DNA from: JALZBN01 sp035525375
GTDB taxonomy: Bacteria > Actinomycetota > Acidimicrobiia > Acidimicrobiales > AC-14
Direction: 5' to 3'
Length of the DNA: 35,599 nt
Assembly: GCA_035525375.1 (NCBI GenBank)
Contig: DATLEI010000087.1
Coordinates: 1 to 35,599 of the forward strand
The position numbers and the translations under genes were made by a program. The notes under the pieces are model-generated. The model was not told the origin of the DNA and did not search any database. It was given only the letters and a program-made list of their open reading frames with translations. Within the stretch, counting starts at the first letter, position 1. Each line of letters begins with the position of its first letter. Positions 23,316-31,591 of this stretch are shown here, piece by piece.

Positions 23316-24536
23316 GTGCTCGACGCCGACGTTGCCGTCGTGGGCGGCGGCCCGGCCGGTGCCGCCGCCGCCATCACCCTGGCCCGGGCTGGACGCGATG
23401 TCGTCGTCCTCGACAAGGCTCGATTTCCTCGCGACAAGTGTTGCGGCGATGGACTTACCGCTGCCGCCCTCCGTCACCTGGAAAGGCTTGGCCTCCGACC
23501 CGACGGCGTCCCGTCATGGCAGCCGGTCGACGACGTGTGGGTGCGGGGCCCATCAGGCCACTCGGTGCGGTTTCCGCTTCCCGGGCCAGGCGTTTTCGCC
23601 GCAATCGCCACGAGAACCGAACTCGACGCGGCCCTGCTCGACGTGGCTCGGGCTGAGGGGGCCAAGGTGCTCGACGGCCACGCGCTCACCGGCGCGACCC
23701 CCATCGCTGAAGGGAGCGCCGTCCAGCTCGACGTCGACGGGATGGAGCCGATCGTTGCTCCGTACGCCATCGGCGCTGACGGCGCCTGGTCGCCGCTTCG
23801 ACATGCCCTGGGTGCCAACCAGCCGGGCTACCTCGGCGATTGGCACGCCTTCCGCCAGTACTTCTCCGGCGTCGGCCCTCTGGCATCGAGCATGTGGGTG
23901 TGGTTCGACGCCGACCTACTCCCGGGCTATGCGTGGTCGTTCCCGCTACCGGGCGGCCGGGCCAACGTCGGCTTCGGCATTTTGAGGTCGGCCGGAATTC
24001 CGGTTCGAGAGATGAAGGCGATGTGGCCCGACCTGCTGGCCCGGTCCCATATACGGGACGTCCTCGGCCCCGGCGCCCACCCGGAGGCGCCGCACAAGGC
24101 CTGGCCCATCCCGGCGCGTATCGACAGCGTGCCGCTGACGGCTGCCGGCGGGAGGGCGCTGTTCGTAGGCGATGCCGCCTGCGCCACCGACGCGCTCACC
24201 GGCGAGGGAATCGCCCAGGCCCTCTTGACCGGCGAGCGTGCCGCCGAGGCCATCATTGCTGCCGGGCCCGCCAGGGCGACCGGCGCGGCCAGCCGCTACG
24301 AGAACGCGGTCCGGCGCGAGCTGTTTGCCGACCATCGGATGTCAGTGCTGCTCGGGCGGGCCCTGAGTCACCGCAAAGGTGCCCGCGTCGCGATCCGGGT
24401 GGCGGGCGCCACCCGGTGGACCCGGCACAATTTCGCGCGCTGGCTGTTCGAGGACTACCCCCGGGCATTGGCGGTGACCCCAGAGCGATGGCATCGCGGC
24501 GCGCTCAGCACACCAGGCGCATACGCAAGTGGCTGA
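23316..24536 (+). CDS. geranylgeranyl-reductase-family FAD-dependent oxidoreductase
   Basis: The 406-residue flavoprotein has an N-terminal FAD-binding Rossmann motif (ADVAVVGGGPAGAAAAITLA), the DKARFPRDKCCGDGL motif typical of the geranylgeranyl reductase family, and a second FAD motif, GRALFVGDAACATDALTGEGIAQAL. Relatives reduce prenyl chains of lipids or quinones, such as menaquinone side chains, or act as halogenase/hydroxylase-like enzymes, so the substrate is open. The GTG at 23316 lies about 8 bases after TAACCT, a possible -10 hexamer, and has no ribosome binding site, suggesting a leaderless transcript. It is divergent from gmd across 64 bases and overlaps the DUF72 gene by 8 bases, heading a five-gene run. 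Confidence 0.88.
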   Translation: MLDADVAVVGGGPAGAAAAITLARAGRDVVVLDKARFPRDKCCGDGLTAAALRHLERLGLRPDGVPSWQPVDDVWVRGPSGHSVRFPLPGPGVFAAIATRTELDAALLDVARAEGAKVLDGHALTGATPIAEGSAVQLDVDGMEPIVAPYAIGADGAWSPLRHALGANQPGYLGDWHAFRQYFSGVGPLASSMWVWFDADLLPGYAWSFPLPGGRANVGFGILRSAGIPVREMKAMWPDLLARSHIRDVLGPGAHPEAPHKAWPIPARIDSVPLTAAGGRALFVGDAACATDALTGEGIAQALLTGERAAEAIIAAGPARATGAASRYENAVRRELFADHRMSVLLGRALSHRKGARVAIRVAGATRWTRHNFARWLFEDYPRALAVTPERWHRGALSTPGAYASG

Positions 24537-25560
24537 CCCGAGCAGCCCACCGACGACGTTGGCACCAACGATTGACATCGACGGCGCAAAAGTGCGGGTC
24601 GGCACCTGCTCGTGGACCGACGCCACCTTGGTCAAGGAGACCGATTGGTACCCGCGCCGGTCGATGACCGCGGCTGAGCGTCTGGCTCATTACGCAAGCC
24701 AGTTCCCGCTCGTCGAGACCGACAGCACGTACTACTTCCCACCCACGCCCGAACTAGCGACGTCGTGGGTCGAGCGCACACCTTCGGGCTTCACGATGAA
24801 CGTCAAGGCCTACTCCCTCTTGACTGGCCACCCGACGTTTCCCCACTCGCTGTGGCCCGACTTGCAAAACGAGGTGAGCCCCGAACATCGCGACAAGCGG
24901 CGCCTCTATCCCAAGCACCTCAGCGCCGGCGCGCTGGACGAGGTGTGGGATCGGTTCCGCCATGCCCTGATGCCGCTGCAGTCGGCGGGGAAGCTCGGCG
25001 CCATACTTCTCCAGTACCCGAGATGGTTCGGGCCCAAGGAGGCGAACCGCGAGCAGCTTCGAGAGGCCCGCCAGCGGTTGCCGGATTTCTCGCTCTGCGT
25101 GGAGTTCCGCAACGGACGATGGCTCGAGGGCGACGAGTGTGAACGCACCTTCGAATTCCTCGAGTCCCAGGACTTGGCCTTCGTCTGTGTCGACGAGCCC
25201 GCTGGCTTCCCCTCGTCCGTTCCTCCAGTCGTCGCGGTTACGTCCGAGCTTGCCGTCGTGCGCTTCCACGGCCGCAACTCCGAGACGTGGGAACAGAACA
25301 CCCCGACCGCGGCGCTCCGATTCCGCTACCTCTACAGCCGGACCGAGCTCGAGGAGTGGGTGCCGAAGATCGGGGAGCTGGCCGCGTCCGCCAGGGAAGT
25401 CCATGTCCTGATGAACAACTGCTACCGCGATCAGGCCGTCATCAACGGCGCGCAGCTGGCGGCCCTCTTGCAGGGAGCGGAGCCTCCGACCGAAGAGGAA
25501 GATTTGCTGAGACCAAGTCCCGAGCCTCGCCAGGAACGGCTGGAGCTGGACCGCGAATGA
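24529..25560 (+). CDS. DUF72 family protein (YecE-like)
   Basis: A 343-residue protein of the DUF72 family, a TIM-barrel-like fold of unknown function found across bacteria. Family motifs are VRVGTCSWTDATL near the start, then WYPRR, FPLVETDSTYYFPPTPELATSWVERTP, FTMNVKAYSLLTGHP, LGAILLQYPRWF, LCVEFRNGRW and the C-terminal VHVLMNNCYRDQAVINGAQL. The acidic C-terminal tail (about residues 318-343) is extra. The GTG at 24529 overlaps the flavoprotein gene by 8 bases, and the end overlaps the hydrolase gene as ATGA. No biochemical role can be assigned. Confidence 0.88.
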   Translation: MADPSSPPTTLAPTIDIDGAKVRVGTCSWTDATLVKETDWYPRRSMTAAERLAHYASQFPLVETDSTYYFPPTPELATSWVERTPSGFTMNVKAYSLLTGHPTFPHSLWPDLQNEVSPEHRDKRRLYPKHLSAGALDEVWDRFRHALMPLQSAGKLGAILLQYPRWFGPKEANREQLREARQRLPDFSLCVEFRNGRWLEGDECERTFEFLESQDLAFVCVDEPAGFPSSVPPVVAVTSELAVVRFHGRNSETWEQNTPTAALRFRYLYSRTELEEWVPKIGELAASAREVHVLMNNCYRDQAVINGAQLAALLQGAEPPTEEEDLLRPSPEPRQERLELDRE

Positions 25561-26384
25561 TGCTCGTCCCGTCTACGGACGGAGTCGTCGTTGCCCTCCA
25601 CGATCTTGGTGGCACTGGTCCCCCGCTATTGCTGGCCCATGCGACCGGTTTTCACGGTCGAGTATTCGCGCCGCTGGCGGAGCACCTGAGGGAACGTTTC
25701 CACTCCTGGGCCATCGACTTCAGGGGTCACGGCGAGTCGCGGACGCCGCTCGACATCGACTTCCAATGGTCGGGACTCGCTGATGACGTGATCGCGGCCG
25801 TGGCCTTCGGCGACGCCCCGGTCTACGGATTCGGCCATTCGTCCGGGGGGGCGGCCCTGCTGATGGCCGCAGCGCGAAGCCCTGAACTCCTCCAGTCCGC
25901 ATTTTGCTTCGAGCCGATTCTCTGGCCCGATCCCGGCGCGGCCCGACCGCGGGCCCAACAGCTGGCCGAAGGCGCCCGGCGCCGGCGCGCCACGTTCCCC
26001 ACCCGCGCCGACGCTTACGACAACTACGCGTCAAAACCTCCCTTCTCGTGGCTCGACGACAGCGTCTTGCGGGCATACGTCGTTGACGGATTCGCCATCC
26101 GAGACGACGGCACCGTCGGCCTGCGCTGTGCGCCGGAGGTTGAGGCCCAGATCTACCTGCAAGGCGCCGCGAACGACGCCTTCGGAGGGCTCGGCCGCGT
26201 CACCTGCCCGGTCGCGGTCGCGCGCGGTACCGAGCGGGGGGCGCTCGAGCGCGAGATCGTCGAAGCTCAGGCGGCGGCCCTGCCGAAGGGCTCGCTGGCG
26301 GAGTTTCCCGGCTTAGGCCACTTCGGTCCGCTCGAAGACCCGAGAACAGTTGCCGACGCCGTGCTTCGAGCGTTCGGTCCCTGA
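25557..26384 (+). CDS. alpha/beta hydrolase
   Basis: The 275-residue enzyme has the alpha/beta hydrolase fold: an oxyanion region LLLAHATGFHGRVFAPLAEHL, the strand WAIDFRGHGES, the nucleophile elbow GFGHSSGG (catalytic Ser), and the C-terminal catalytic His in LAEFPGLGHFGPLEDP. No signal peptide is seen, so it is cytoplasmic. The substrate is unknown; esters or acyl thioesters are typical. The ATG at 25557 overlaps the DUF72 stop as ATGA; a second ATG follows immediately at 25560. It lies 32 bases before the nuclease gene. Confidence 0.88.
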   Translation: MMLVPSTDGVVVALHDLGGTGPPLLLAHATGFHGRVFAPLAEHLRERFHSWAIDFRGHGESRTPLDIDFQWSGLADDVIAAVAFGDAPVYGFGHSSGGAALLMAAARSPELLQSAFCFEPILWPDPGAARPRAQQLAEGARRRRATFPTRADAYDNYASKPPFSWLDDSVLRAYVVDGFAIRDDGTVGLRCAPEVEAQIYLQGAANDAFGGLGRVTCPVAVARGTERGALEREIVEAQAAALPKGSLAEFPGLGHFGPLEDPRTVADAVLRAFGP

Positions 26385-26416
26385 CAGTGTCATACCACCC
26401 TTGTAATTTGTCGGAG

Positions 26417-27226
26417 ATGGCACTTCCACTCCCGACCACGCTCTCGCCGTCGAAGGTGTCGTCATTCAAAGACTGTGGGCTGGCATTCCGACTCTCAGCG
26501 ATCGACAGGCTTCCCGAACCTCCGTCACCGCCTGCAACCAAGGGCACCCTCGTCCACCGGGCGCTGGAACTGTTGTTTTGCGCCCCGCCCGAGCGCCGCA
26601 CGATGACTGACGCCCTCGCGTGCCTCGACCGGGCTCGTGACGAAATGCAGTTAGACACCGAGTTCATCGACCTGGGGCTCGATGCAGCCGCCGAGGCCGA
26701 GTTCGCAGCCGACGCCGAGTCTCTTCTCCGCAACTACTTCAGACTCGAAAACCCTGCGGCCATCAACCCCATCGGCCTGGAGCTGATGATGGAAGCCAGG
26801 GTCGGCACGCTCCGGCTACGAGGTGTGATCGACCGTCTCGAACTCGACGCCGACGGCGGGCTTGTGATCACCGACTACAAGACGGGGTCGGTTCCGGGGG
26901 TCGCCTACGAACAGGGCCGGCTGGGCGGCGTGCACTTCTACGCCTTTCTGTGCGAGCAGGTGCTCGGCGTGCGCCCGGCCAAGATCCAATTGCTCTATCT
27001 CAGCGAGCCAGTGGCGATCATCGCTCAACCGTCCGACCAGTCCATCAGGGGCCTTCGGCAACGAGCACTGGCGATCTGGTCGGCAGTAGAGCGGGCCTGT
27101 GAACAGGAAGACTTCCGTCCCCGACCATCCCGACTGTGCGATTGGTGCGCTTTTCACGCCTACTGTCCCGCCTTCGGCGGGAAGCCGCCCTCGAGCCCGG
27201 CGGAGCTGACAGCATCCCTGGCGTGA
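26417..27226 (+). CDS. stand-alone RecB/Cas4-like PD-(D/E)XK nuclease with Fe-S cysteines
   Basis: The 269-residue protein is a single PD-(D/E)XK nuclease domain of the RecB/AddB/Cas4 type. Active-site elements are His47 in TLVHRALE, Asp139 in RGVIDRLELD, and Asp153/Lys155 in ITDYKTG. Cys20 (SFKDCGLAF) with Cys241, Cys244 and Cys250 (CDWCAFHAYC) form the four-cysteine 4Fe-4S site typical of AddB and Cas4. No helicase domain is fused and no helicase or CRISPR gene is nearby. The ATG at 26417 matches the family start (LPTTLSPSKVSSF); a GTG at 26387 would add 10 residues. It overlaps the PAP2 gene as GTGA. A role in DNA end processing is inferred. Confidence 0.87.
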   Translation: MALPLPTTLSPSKVSSFKDCGLAFRLSAIDRLPEPPSPPATKGTLVHRALELLFCAPPERRTMTDALACLDRARDEMQLDTEFIDLGLDAAAEAEFAADAESLLRNYFRLENPAAINPIGLELMMEARVGTLRLRGVIDRLELDADGGLVITDYKTGSVPGVAYEQGRLGGVHFYAFLCEQVLGVRPAKIQLLYLSEPVAIIAQPSDQSIRGLRQRALAIWSAVERACEQEDFRPRPSRLCDWCAFHAYCPAFGGKPPSSPAELTASLA

Positions 27227-27771
27227 AGGAGCAAATCCGAGACTTCGACCGCTTCGTCGACATCAAGTTCGACAGGCTCCGCGGCCGCCCCGTGGCGGAT
27301 CGCATCTTCTACACCGCTTCGGAGCTGGGCGAGTTCGGGCTCATCTGGATGCTGTTCGCCGCCCTACGTGCCGTACGATCCCGACAGGGCCAAGGTGTTG
27401 CGCGCCGGGTCGTCACCGGCATGGCCATCGAATCCGTCCTCATCAATGGCGTCGTGAAGTCGTTGTTTCGCCGGCGCCGCCCTGTCTGGCAAACCGAGCA
27501 CCCGTTGCCGCTACGCCGTCCCCGCACCAGCAGCTTTCCGAGCGGCCACGCGACGTCGGCTTTCACCGGCGCGATGCTGCTGTCAGAGAATGACCCGCTT
27601 TGGCCGGTGTACTTCGTCGTGGCGCCCGTCGTGGCCTTTAGTCGAGTGTACGTCCGAGCTCACCACGCATCCGACGTCGTCGCCGGGATCGCCATCGGCG
27701 TCGGCCTAGGAATAGTCGGTCGACGCGTCCTACCTCTGTCGCCAGTCAGCAGCAGCGAGAACGAGGTTTAG
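27223..27771 (+). CDS. PAP2-superfamily membrane phosphatase
   Basis: The 182-residue membrane protein carries all three PAP2 signature motifs: K79 with RP at 86-87 (KX6RP), PSGH at 106-109, and SRVYVRAHHASD at 140-151 (SRX5HX3D). Several hydrophobic helices surround them. Such enzymes dephosphorylate lipid phosphates such as undecaprenyl pyrophosphate, phosphatidic acid or prenyl phosphates. With a geranylgeranyl-reductase-like gene at the head of the same run, an isoprenoid lipid substrate is tempting but unproven. The GTG at 27223 overlaps the nuclease stop as GTGA. Its TAG overlaps the TAA of the convergent gene. Confidence 0.88.
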   Translation: MKEQIRDFDRFVDIKFDRLRGRPVADRIFYTASELGEFGLIWMLFAALRAVRSRQGQGVARRVVTGMAIESVLINGVVKSLFRRRRPVWQTEHPLPLRRPRTSSFPSGHATSAFTGAMLLSENDPLWPVYFVVAPVVAFSRVYVRAHHASDVVAGIAIGVGLGIVGRRVLPLSPVSSSENEV

Positions 27772-28052
27772 CGGACGGCTTCCTGCAGCTCGTCGGCTGG
27801 GTCGGCCTCGGTGGACAGGAGGGAGCGCATGTCGAGCAGGATGTCGGACATCTCCGCCGCCGAGACAAGCTCCCGCTGGTGGAGCGTGCCCAGACTCCTG
27901 TCGATAATCTCCAAGGCCTGGTTGATCGGGTCCTGCACGGGCTGATCCGCATCGATCGGGTCAATCGTGTCGCTGTCGAGAATCTCAGTCATCACATTCT
28001 CCAACGCCGAGTCGGCCGGGCCTGTTCCCTCACTACCCTTCAGAAGAACCAT
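27768..28052 (-). CDS. small acidic hypothetical protein
   Basis: A 94-residue acidic protein with no signal peptide or membrane helix. The N-terminal third is Asp/Glu-rich and probably disordered (DSDTIDPIDADQPVQDP), followed by a helical region (INQALEIIDRSLGTLHQRELVSAAEMSDILLDMRSLL). I do not recognise a family. The ATG at 28052 has AGG about 5 bases upstream; a GTG two codons earlier is also possible. The gene is convergent with the PAP2 gene and their stop codons overlap in the same four bases, so neither has room for a separate terminator. Confidence 0.6.
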   Translation of the reverse strand: MVLLKGSEGTGPADSALENVMTEILDSDTIDPIDADQPVQDPINQALEIIDRSLGTLHQRELVSAAEMSDILLDMRSLLSTEADPADELQEAVR

Positions 28053-28177
28053 CGTCACCTGAACGAGAACCTTTTAGAACTTTCTTTCGCCACCCTAGCG
28101 AATCCTGCTCCGTAGCGGCGTCAGTTACCCCACGGGAACATGGCATTTATGTCACACCGCCCTGTCATCCTGGTGGC

Positions 28178-28339
28178 GTGGAACAGTTAGCGCTTCTCGA
28201 CACCTCGGCCGGCGCCGGCGCGCCTGAGGCCCAGCCAGAACCCTGGCGCCTCGACGAGCGCACGCGCGCCCTGGGCCGCCAAGGCCTAGAACAAGCTCGT
28301 CGTGCCCTTTCGGGCCCTTCCACACAGCAAGCGGCATGA
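28178..28339 (+). CDS. 53-residue conserved-looking small protein
   Basis: A GTG at 28178 opens 53 codons ending at a TGA at 28337-28339. The product runs MEQLALLDTSAGAGAPEAQP, then WRLDERTRALGRQGLEQARRAL and a short tail. Codon third positions are strongly G/C, as in neighbouring genes. The WRLDERTR-x-x-GRQG-x-x-x-ARRAL pattern resembles short proteins I recall from actinobacterial genomes, often preceded by a Q-x-x-LFD-like N-terminus. It is probably a soluble basic helix. GGTGG immediately precedes the start. A short stem GCGGC-TGAG-GCCGC at 28367-28380 could end its transcript. Function unknown; the coding claim rests on composition and pattern only. Confidence 0.55.
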   Translation: MEQLALLDTSAGAGAPEAQPEPWRLDERTRALGRQGLEQARRALSGPSTQQAA

Positions 28340-28417
28340 CTGATCTCCTACAATTGGGCATCACTCGCGGCTGAGGCCGCCACTCTCCTCTCCTGCTATC
28401 TCGTTTTGGAGGTGCGC

Positions 28418-28951
28418 GTGCGTCGCCGTCGTTCACTCTGTCTGTCGTTCGTCATACCCCTGGTCGTCGCCGCTATGACTGCTGGGTGTGCCGCCCCGCC
28501 AGCTGCTCCGCGTCGCGAGGGCGCGAACCCAGGCGAACAGGAGCTCAAGGTTGTGCGGATCGTCGACGGCGACACCATCGTGGTGCTCATCAGCGGCAGG
28601 AACGAGCGCGTACGGCTGATCGGGATCGACACGCCAGAATCCGTCAAGCCCAACACGCCGGTGGAGTGTTTCGCGCTCGAGGCCTCGGCACGCATGAAAA
28701 CGCTGCTCCCCCCCGGCTCGGGCGTGAAGCTCGTTCGCGACGTGGAGTTGCGCGATCGCTACGGACGGTTGCTCGCCTACGTCTACAGGGCCTCCGACAA
28801 CCTCTTTGTCAACCTTTCCCTCGTCAACGATGGCTACGCCTCTGCCTATACGTATCCGCCCAACGTCGCCCACACCGCCGAGTTCGTCGGCGCGGCCGCT
28901 GAAGCGAGAGATGCCGGCCGAGGACTTTGGAGCCGCTGCCCCGGTCGCTGA
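28418..28951 (+). CDS. secreted thermonuclease-like (SNase) lipoprotein
   Basis: The 177-residue protein has a basic start (MRRRRS), a hydrophobic stretch and a lipobox MTAGC (Cys about 24), so it is likely an exported lipoprotein. The mature part is a staphylococcal nuclease domain: VVRIVDGDTIVVL with the metal-binding Asp, RVRLIGIDTPE with the catalytic Arg and Glu, and VELRDRYGRLLAYVY with the second Arg. It would cleave extracellular DNA or RNA in a Ca2+-dependent way. The GTG at 28418 is chosen because GGAGG lies 5 bases upstream; an in-frame TTG at 28406 would place that site inside the gene. Confidence 0.87.
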   Translation: MRRRRSLCLSFVIPLVVAAMTAGCAAPPAAPRREGANPGEQELKVVRIVDGDTIVVLISGRNERVRLIGIDTPESVKPNTPVECFALEASARMKTLLPPGSGVKLVRDVELRDRYGRLLAYVYRASDNLFVNLSLVNDGYASAYTYPPNVAHTAEFVGAAAEARDAGRGLWSRCPGR

Positions 28952-28975
28952 TGCCCGCACGCTACGGTCGGGCCT

Positions 28976-29809
28976 GTGACGTCGGTGGTGGAACGGCTGG
29001 GGTATTCGCCCGATGCCCGGTTGCTCATCGTGAACTGCGACGACCTGGGCTCGAGCCACTCTGCGAATGTCGGCATCTACGAAGCGTTGCGAGACGGCGT
29101 GGCCACCAGCGCCAGCCTCATGGTTCCCTGTCCGTGGGCCCGCGAAGCCGCGGCGCGCTACCTCGGTGAAGACGTCGGAGTGCACCTCACGCTCAACGCA
29201 GAACACGAGTTGTACCGCTGGGGCCCGATCACCCACGCGCCGTCACTTCTCGATGGCGACGGTGGGTTCCCGCGCACCATCCAAGATCTGTGGGATCACG
29301 CCGACATCGACGAGGTCCGGCGGGAGTGCAGGGCCCAGATCGAGCGCGCCATCTTGTGGGGATTCGACGTCAGCCACCTCGATTCGCATATGGGCCCACT
29401 CGAGCTTCGCCCCGAGTTCTTCGACGTCTACCTCGAGATGGCGGTCGATTTCGGGCTCCCGTTGCGCCTGGGTTCGGCATCATCGGAACGCACGGTTGGG
29501 TTTCCCTTCCGGCAGCTAGCAGGAGAGGAGGGGGTTCTTTTTCCTGACCACGTCGTCCGCATGACCCATGTGGGCAGCCGCCGCACAGTCGAGCGGGCTC
29601 TCAGCGAGCTGCCTCCGGGCGTGAGCGAGGTGCGGGTCCATCCGGCCGTTGACACGCCCGAACTGCGGGCGCTTGCTCCGGACTGGGCGGCGAGAGTCGA
29701 CGACCACGATCTCGTTACGGGGCACACGACGCTACGTTCCCTGGCCCAGCGAGCCGGCGTCAGCCTCGTCGGCTACCGCGCCCTCCGCGAGCTCCAACGC
29801 GCTAGCTGA
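28976..29809 (+). CDS. YdjC/ChbG-family carbohydrate deacetylase
   Basis: The 277-residue enzyme belongs to the YdjC/ChbG/HpnK family of metal-dependent deacetylases acting on N-acetylated sugars. Motifs are LLIVNCDDLGSSHSANVGIYEAL with the metal-binding Asp, GVHLTLNAE, SHLDSHMGPL with metal-binding histidines, and EVRVHPAVD near the C-terminus. No signal peptide is present. The GTG at 28976 gives the family N-terminus and lies 24 bases after the nuclease gene. Its last 8 bases overlap the end of the convergent anti-sigma gene. Which sugar it deacetylates cannot be told. Confidence 0.88.
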   Translation: MTSVVERLGYSPDARLLIVNCDDLGSSHSANVGIYEALRDGVATSASLMVPCPWAREAAARYLGEDVGVHLTLNAEHELYRWGPITHAPSLLDGDGGFPRTIQDLWDHADIDEVRRECRAQIERAILWGFDVSHLDSHMGPLELRPEFFDVYLEMAVDFGLPLRLGSASSERTVGFPFRQLAGEEGVLFPDHVVRMTHVGSRRTVERALSELPPGVSEVRVHPAVDTPELRALAPDWAARVDDHDLVTGHTTLRSLAQRAGVSLVGYRALRELQRAS

Positions 29810-30557
29810 GGCGGCCGACCACCACAGGGGACTGGTCGGAGGCGACGACGCCACCTGCGGCCTCCTCAGTGATCGCAAACGCCGACACGTCGCCGGCGGC
29901 CTTGAATCCGGTGGGGCCCGGATCGGGTCCGAGAACTCCGACCGAAATCTTGCTGTCGCCCACTACGGCCCACAATTGGTAGGTGTGCCGGGCGTCGAGT
30001 GCAGGCAGGTTGTTCTTCACCACGTAGCCCGTGCCGTCTGGAAGGACGACAGCCTGGGCCGACACGTCGTCTCCGGATGACCGCAGGTCAACGAGGCGAG
30101 CTCTCGGATCGGCCAGCGCTGCGCTCGTCGCTCGGTTGAGCTGGGTGCCGTAGGTGCCACCGGCCATCTGGTCGATGCGGCGTGAATCGTCCGACACCTT
30201 GAGGCCGAGAACCCCGATCACGGCAACCGCAGCAATGGCCGCGGCGGCCGCGGCGAACGTGGTGATCTTCCCGCCGGACCGGCGTCCGCTACCGAGCTGG
30301 CGGACATTGGAGAGCTCCAGGGGCGGCGGGGCCTCCTCCAGGGACTCTGCGATCTGGTCCCACAGGCGTTCGGGGGCGGCGCTCGTGGCGGGCGCCAGAA
30401 ATGCGGCAACCTCGCGGTGCTCGGCCACCTCGATTTGGCACTGAAGGCAGTTCCGAAGGTGGGCGAGGACCGCCGCACTCTCGGCTGCGTCGACTGCGTC
30501 GAGGGCGTAGACGCCCAGCAATTCGGTGACCTCGGCGTGGCTTAGTTCTCCGCCCAT
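29802..30557 (-). CDS. RskA-family anti-sigma factor
   Basis: The 251-residue protein has an N-terminal zinc-binding anti-sigma domain (HAEVTELLGVYALDAVDAAE, then HLRNCLQC with H33, C37 and C40), a single transmembrane helix (about residues 97-118) and an extracytoplasmic RskA domain (PRARLVDLRSSGDDVSAQAVVLP, LPALDARHTYQLWAV). It should hold its cognate ECF sigma factor at the membrane until released, in related systems by regulated proteolysis. It overlaps the sigma gene by 16 bases, so the two are co-translated. Confidence 0.9.
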   Translation of the reverse strand: MGGELSHAEVTELLGVYALDAVDAAESAAVLAHLRNCLQCQIEVAEHREVAAFLAPATSAAPERLWDQIAESLEEAPPPLELSNVRQLGSGRRSGGKITTFAAAAAAIAAVAVIGVLGLKVSDDSRRIDQMAGGTYGTQLNRATSAALADPRARLVDLRSSGDDVSAQAVVLPDGTGYVVKNNLPALDARHTYQLWAVVGDSKISVGVLGPDPGPTGFKAAGDVSAFAITEEAAGGVVASDQSPVVVGRLS

Positions 30558-31153
30558 GACACTCCCATCCCGTTCTGCCCACCGGGGCTCAGGCCGGCGG
30601 CGACGAGGCCATCGCGCATCCGGCGCAGGCCGGACCGGATCCGGCTCTTCACGGTGCCTTCGGGCTCATCCAGCATGACTGCGACCTGACGGTAGGTGTG
30701 GCCGCCGAAGTAGGCCAGTTCAATGGCGCGCCGCTCATCGACCGGCAAAGTGGCCACGACGTCCTTGACCTGTTCGGACATCGACAGCTCGATGACCTCC
30801 CGTTCGATGTCGATCACGCTCTCGGCCCGTTCACGTGCATCCCGCTCCTCGCGCCGTCGGCGGGAAGTCTCGGAGCGCAGCATGTCGACGGAGCGGCCAT
30901 GCGTCTGGGCCAGCAGGTAGGCACGCAAGGATCCTCGTTCAGGGTCAAAGCGATCGGGCTGGTTCCACAGTCGGAGGAAGACCTCCTGGAGAACCTCCTC
31001 GGCCATCTGCCGATCGACGAGCAGGCGCCGTGACAGCGCGAACACGGCTCCGGCATGGCGCCGGTAGGCCTCCGCAAGGGCCTCCTCGCGCCAGCGGCCG
31101 ATGGCGACCACAAGGGCGCCGTCGCTCGCGTCGCGGAGATCGGTCACAGGCAC
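30542..31153 (-). CDS. ECF sigma factor, SigK-like
   Basis: A 203-residue group IV sigma factor. Region 2 reads LAEAYRRHAGAVFALSRRLL, then MAEEVLQEVFLRLWNQPDRF and GSLRAYLLAQTHGRSVDMLR. Region 4 reads LPVDERRAIELAYFGGHTYRQVAVMLDEPEGTVKSRIRSGLRRMR. There is no extra C-terminal domain. Pairing with a RskA-type anti-sigma is as in the mycobacterial SigK/RskA system; the target regulon is not visible. The GTG at 31153 is used; another in-frame GTG lies two codons on, and neither has a strong ribosome binding site. No copy of an autoregulatory promoter motif was recognised upstream. Confidence 0.9.
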   Translation of the reverse strand: MPVTDLRDASDGALVVAIGRWREEALAEAYRRHAGAVFALSRRLLVDRQMAEEVLQEVFLRLWNQPDRFDPERGSLRAYLLAQTHGRSVDMLRSETSRRRREERDARERAESVIDIEREVIELSMSEQVKDVVATLPVDERRAIELAYFGGHTYRQVAVMLDEPEGTVKSRIRSGLRRMRDGLVAAGLSPGGQNGMGVSWAEN

Positions 31154-31204
31154 TGCATCTACTTCGTGGCTGCTGTACGAAGCGGATGAGCGGGAAGGCT
31201 CAGG

Positions 31205-31591
31205 CTAGTACTCAGTGACCGCATTCACTTTCTGCATGATCGCCCGGTACTCGGGCGCCTGGGTGAGCGGCAAGAGGCTCATCAGCTTGCCCATGTTGCC
31301 GCCGACCTTCATCCGGCCCTGCATGAAGGCGGCATTGGCGCCCAGCTCGCCTTTTTGGATCTTGACGCTGTCCTCGTAGGTGAGGGTGAGGGTGAACTCG
31401 GCGTCGGGGTCCTCGCCCAGCGTCGATTCCAACAGCTTGCCATCCTCGACGACCCAGAAGTACTTCACATCACCCTCAGGAGCGCCGGTCACGTGGTACT
31501 GCATTCGCGCCGTCGCGCCAGGACGCTCCGGAAACTCCGTAGCCAGCTCACGGCCCTCGTCGAGCCACTCCTGAGTCAGATACTTCGCCAT
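31205..31591 (-). CDS. SCP2 sterol-carrier-domain protein
   Basis: The 128-residue protein is one SCP2-like domain. Its signs are an N-terminal amphipathic helix (MAKYLTQEWLDEGRELATEF), central strands (VKYFWVVEDGKLLESTLG, AEFTLTLTYEDSVKIQKGEL), and the AAFMQGRMKVGGNMGKLMSLLPL segment that forms the lipid-binding lid. It probably binds hydrophobic ligands in the cytoplasm. The ATG at 31591 is chosen because GAGGAG lies 5 bases upstream and because it shares its A with the TGA of mca (TGATG), indicating co-translation with that gene. Confidence 0.85.
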   Translation of the reverse strand: MAKYLTQEWLDEGRELATEFPERPGATARMQYHVTGAPEGDVKYFWVVEDGKLLESTLGEDPDAEFTLTLTYEDSVKIQKGELGANAAFMQGRMKVGGNMGKLMSLLPLTQAPEYRAIMQKVNAVTEY

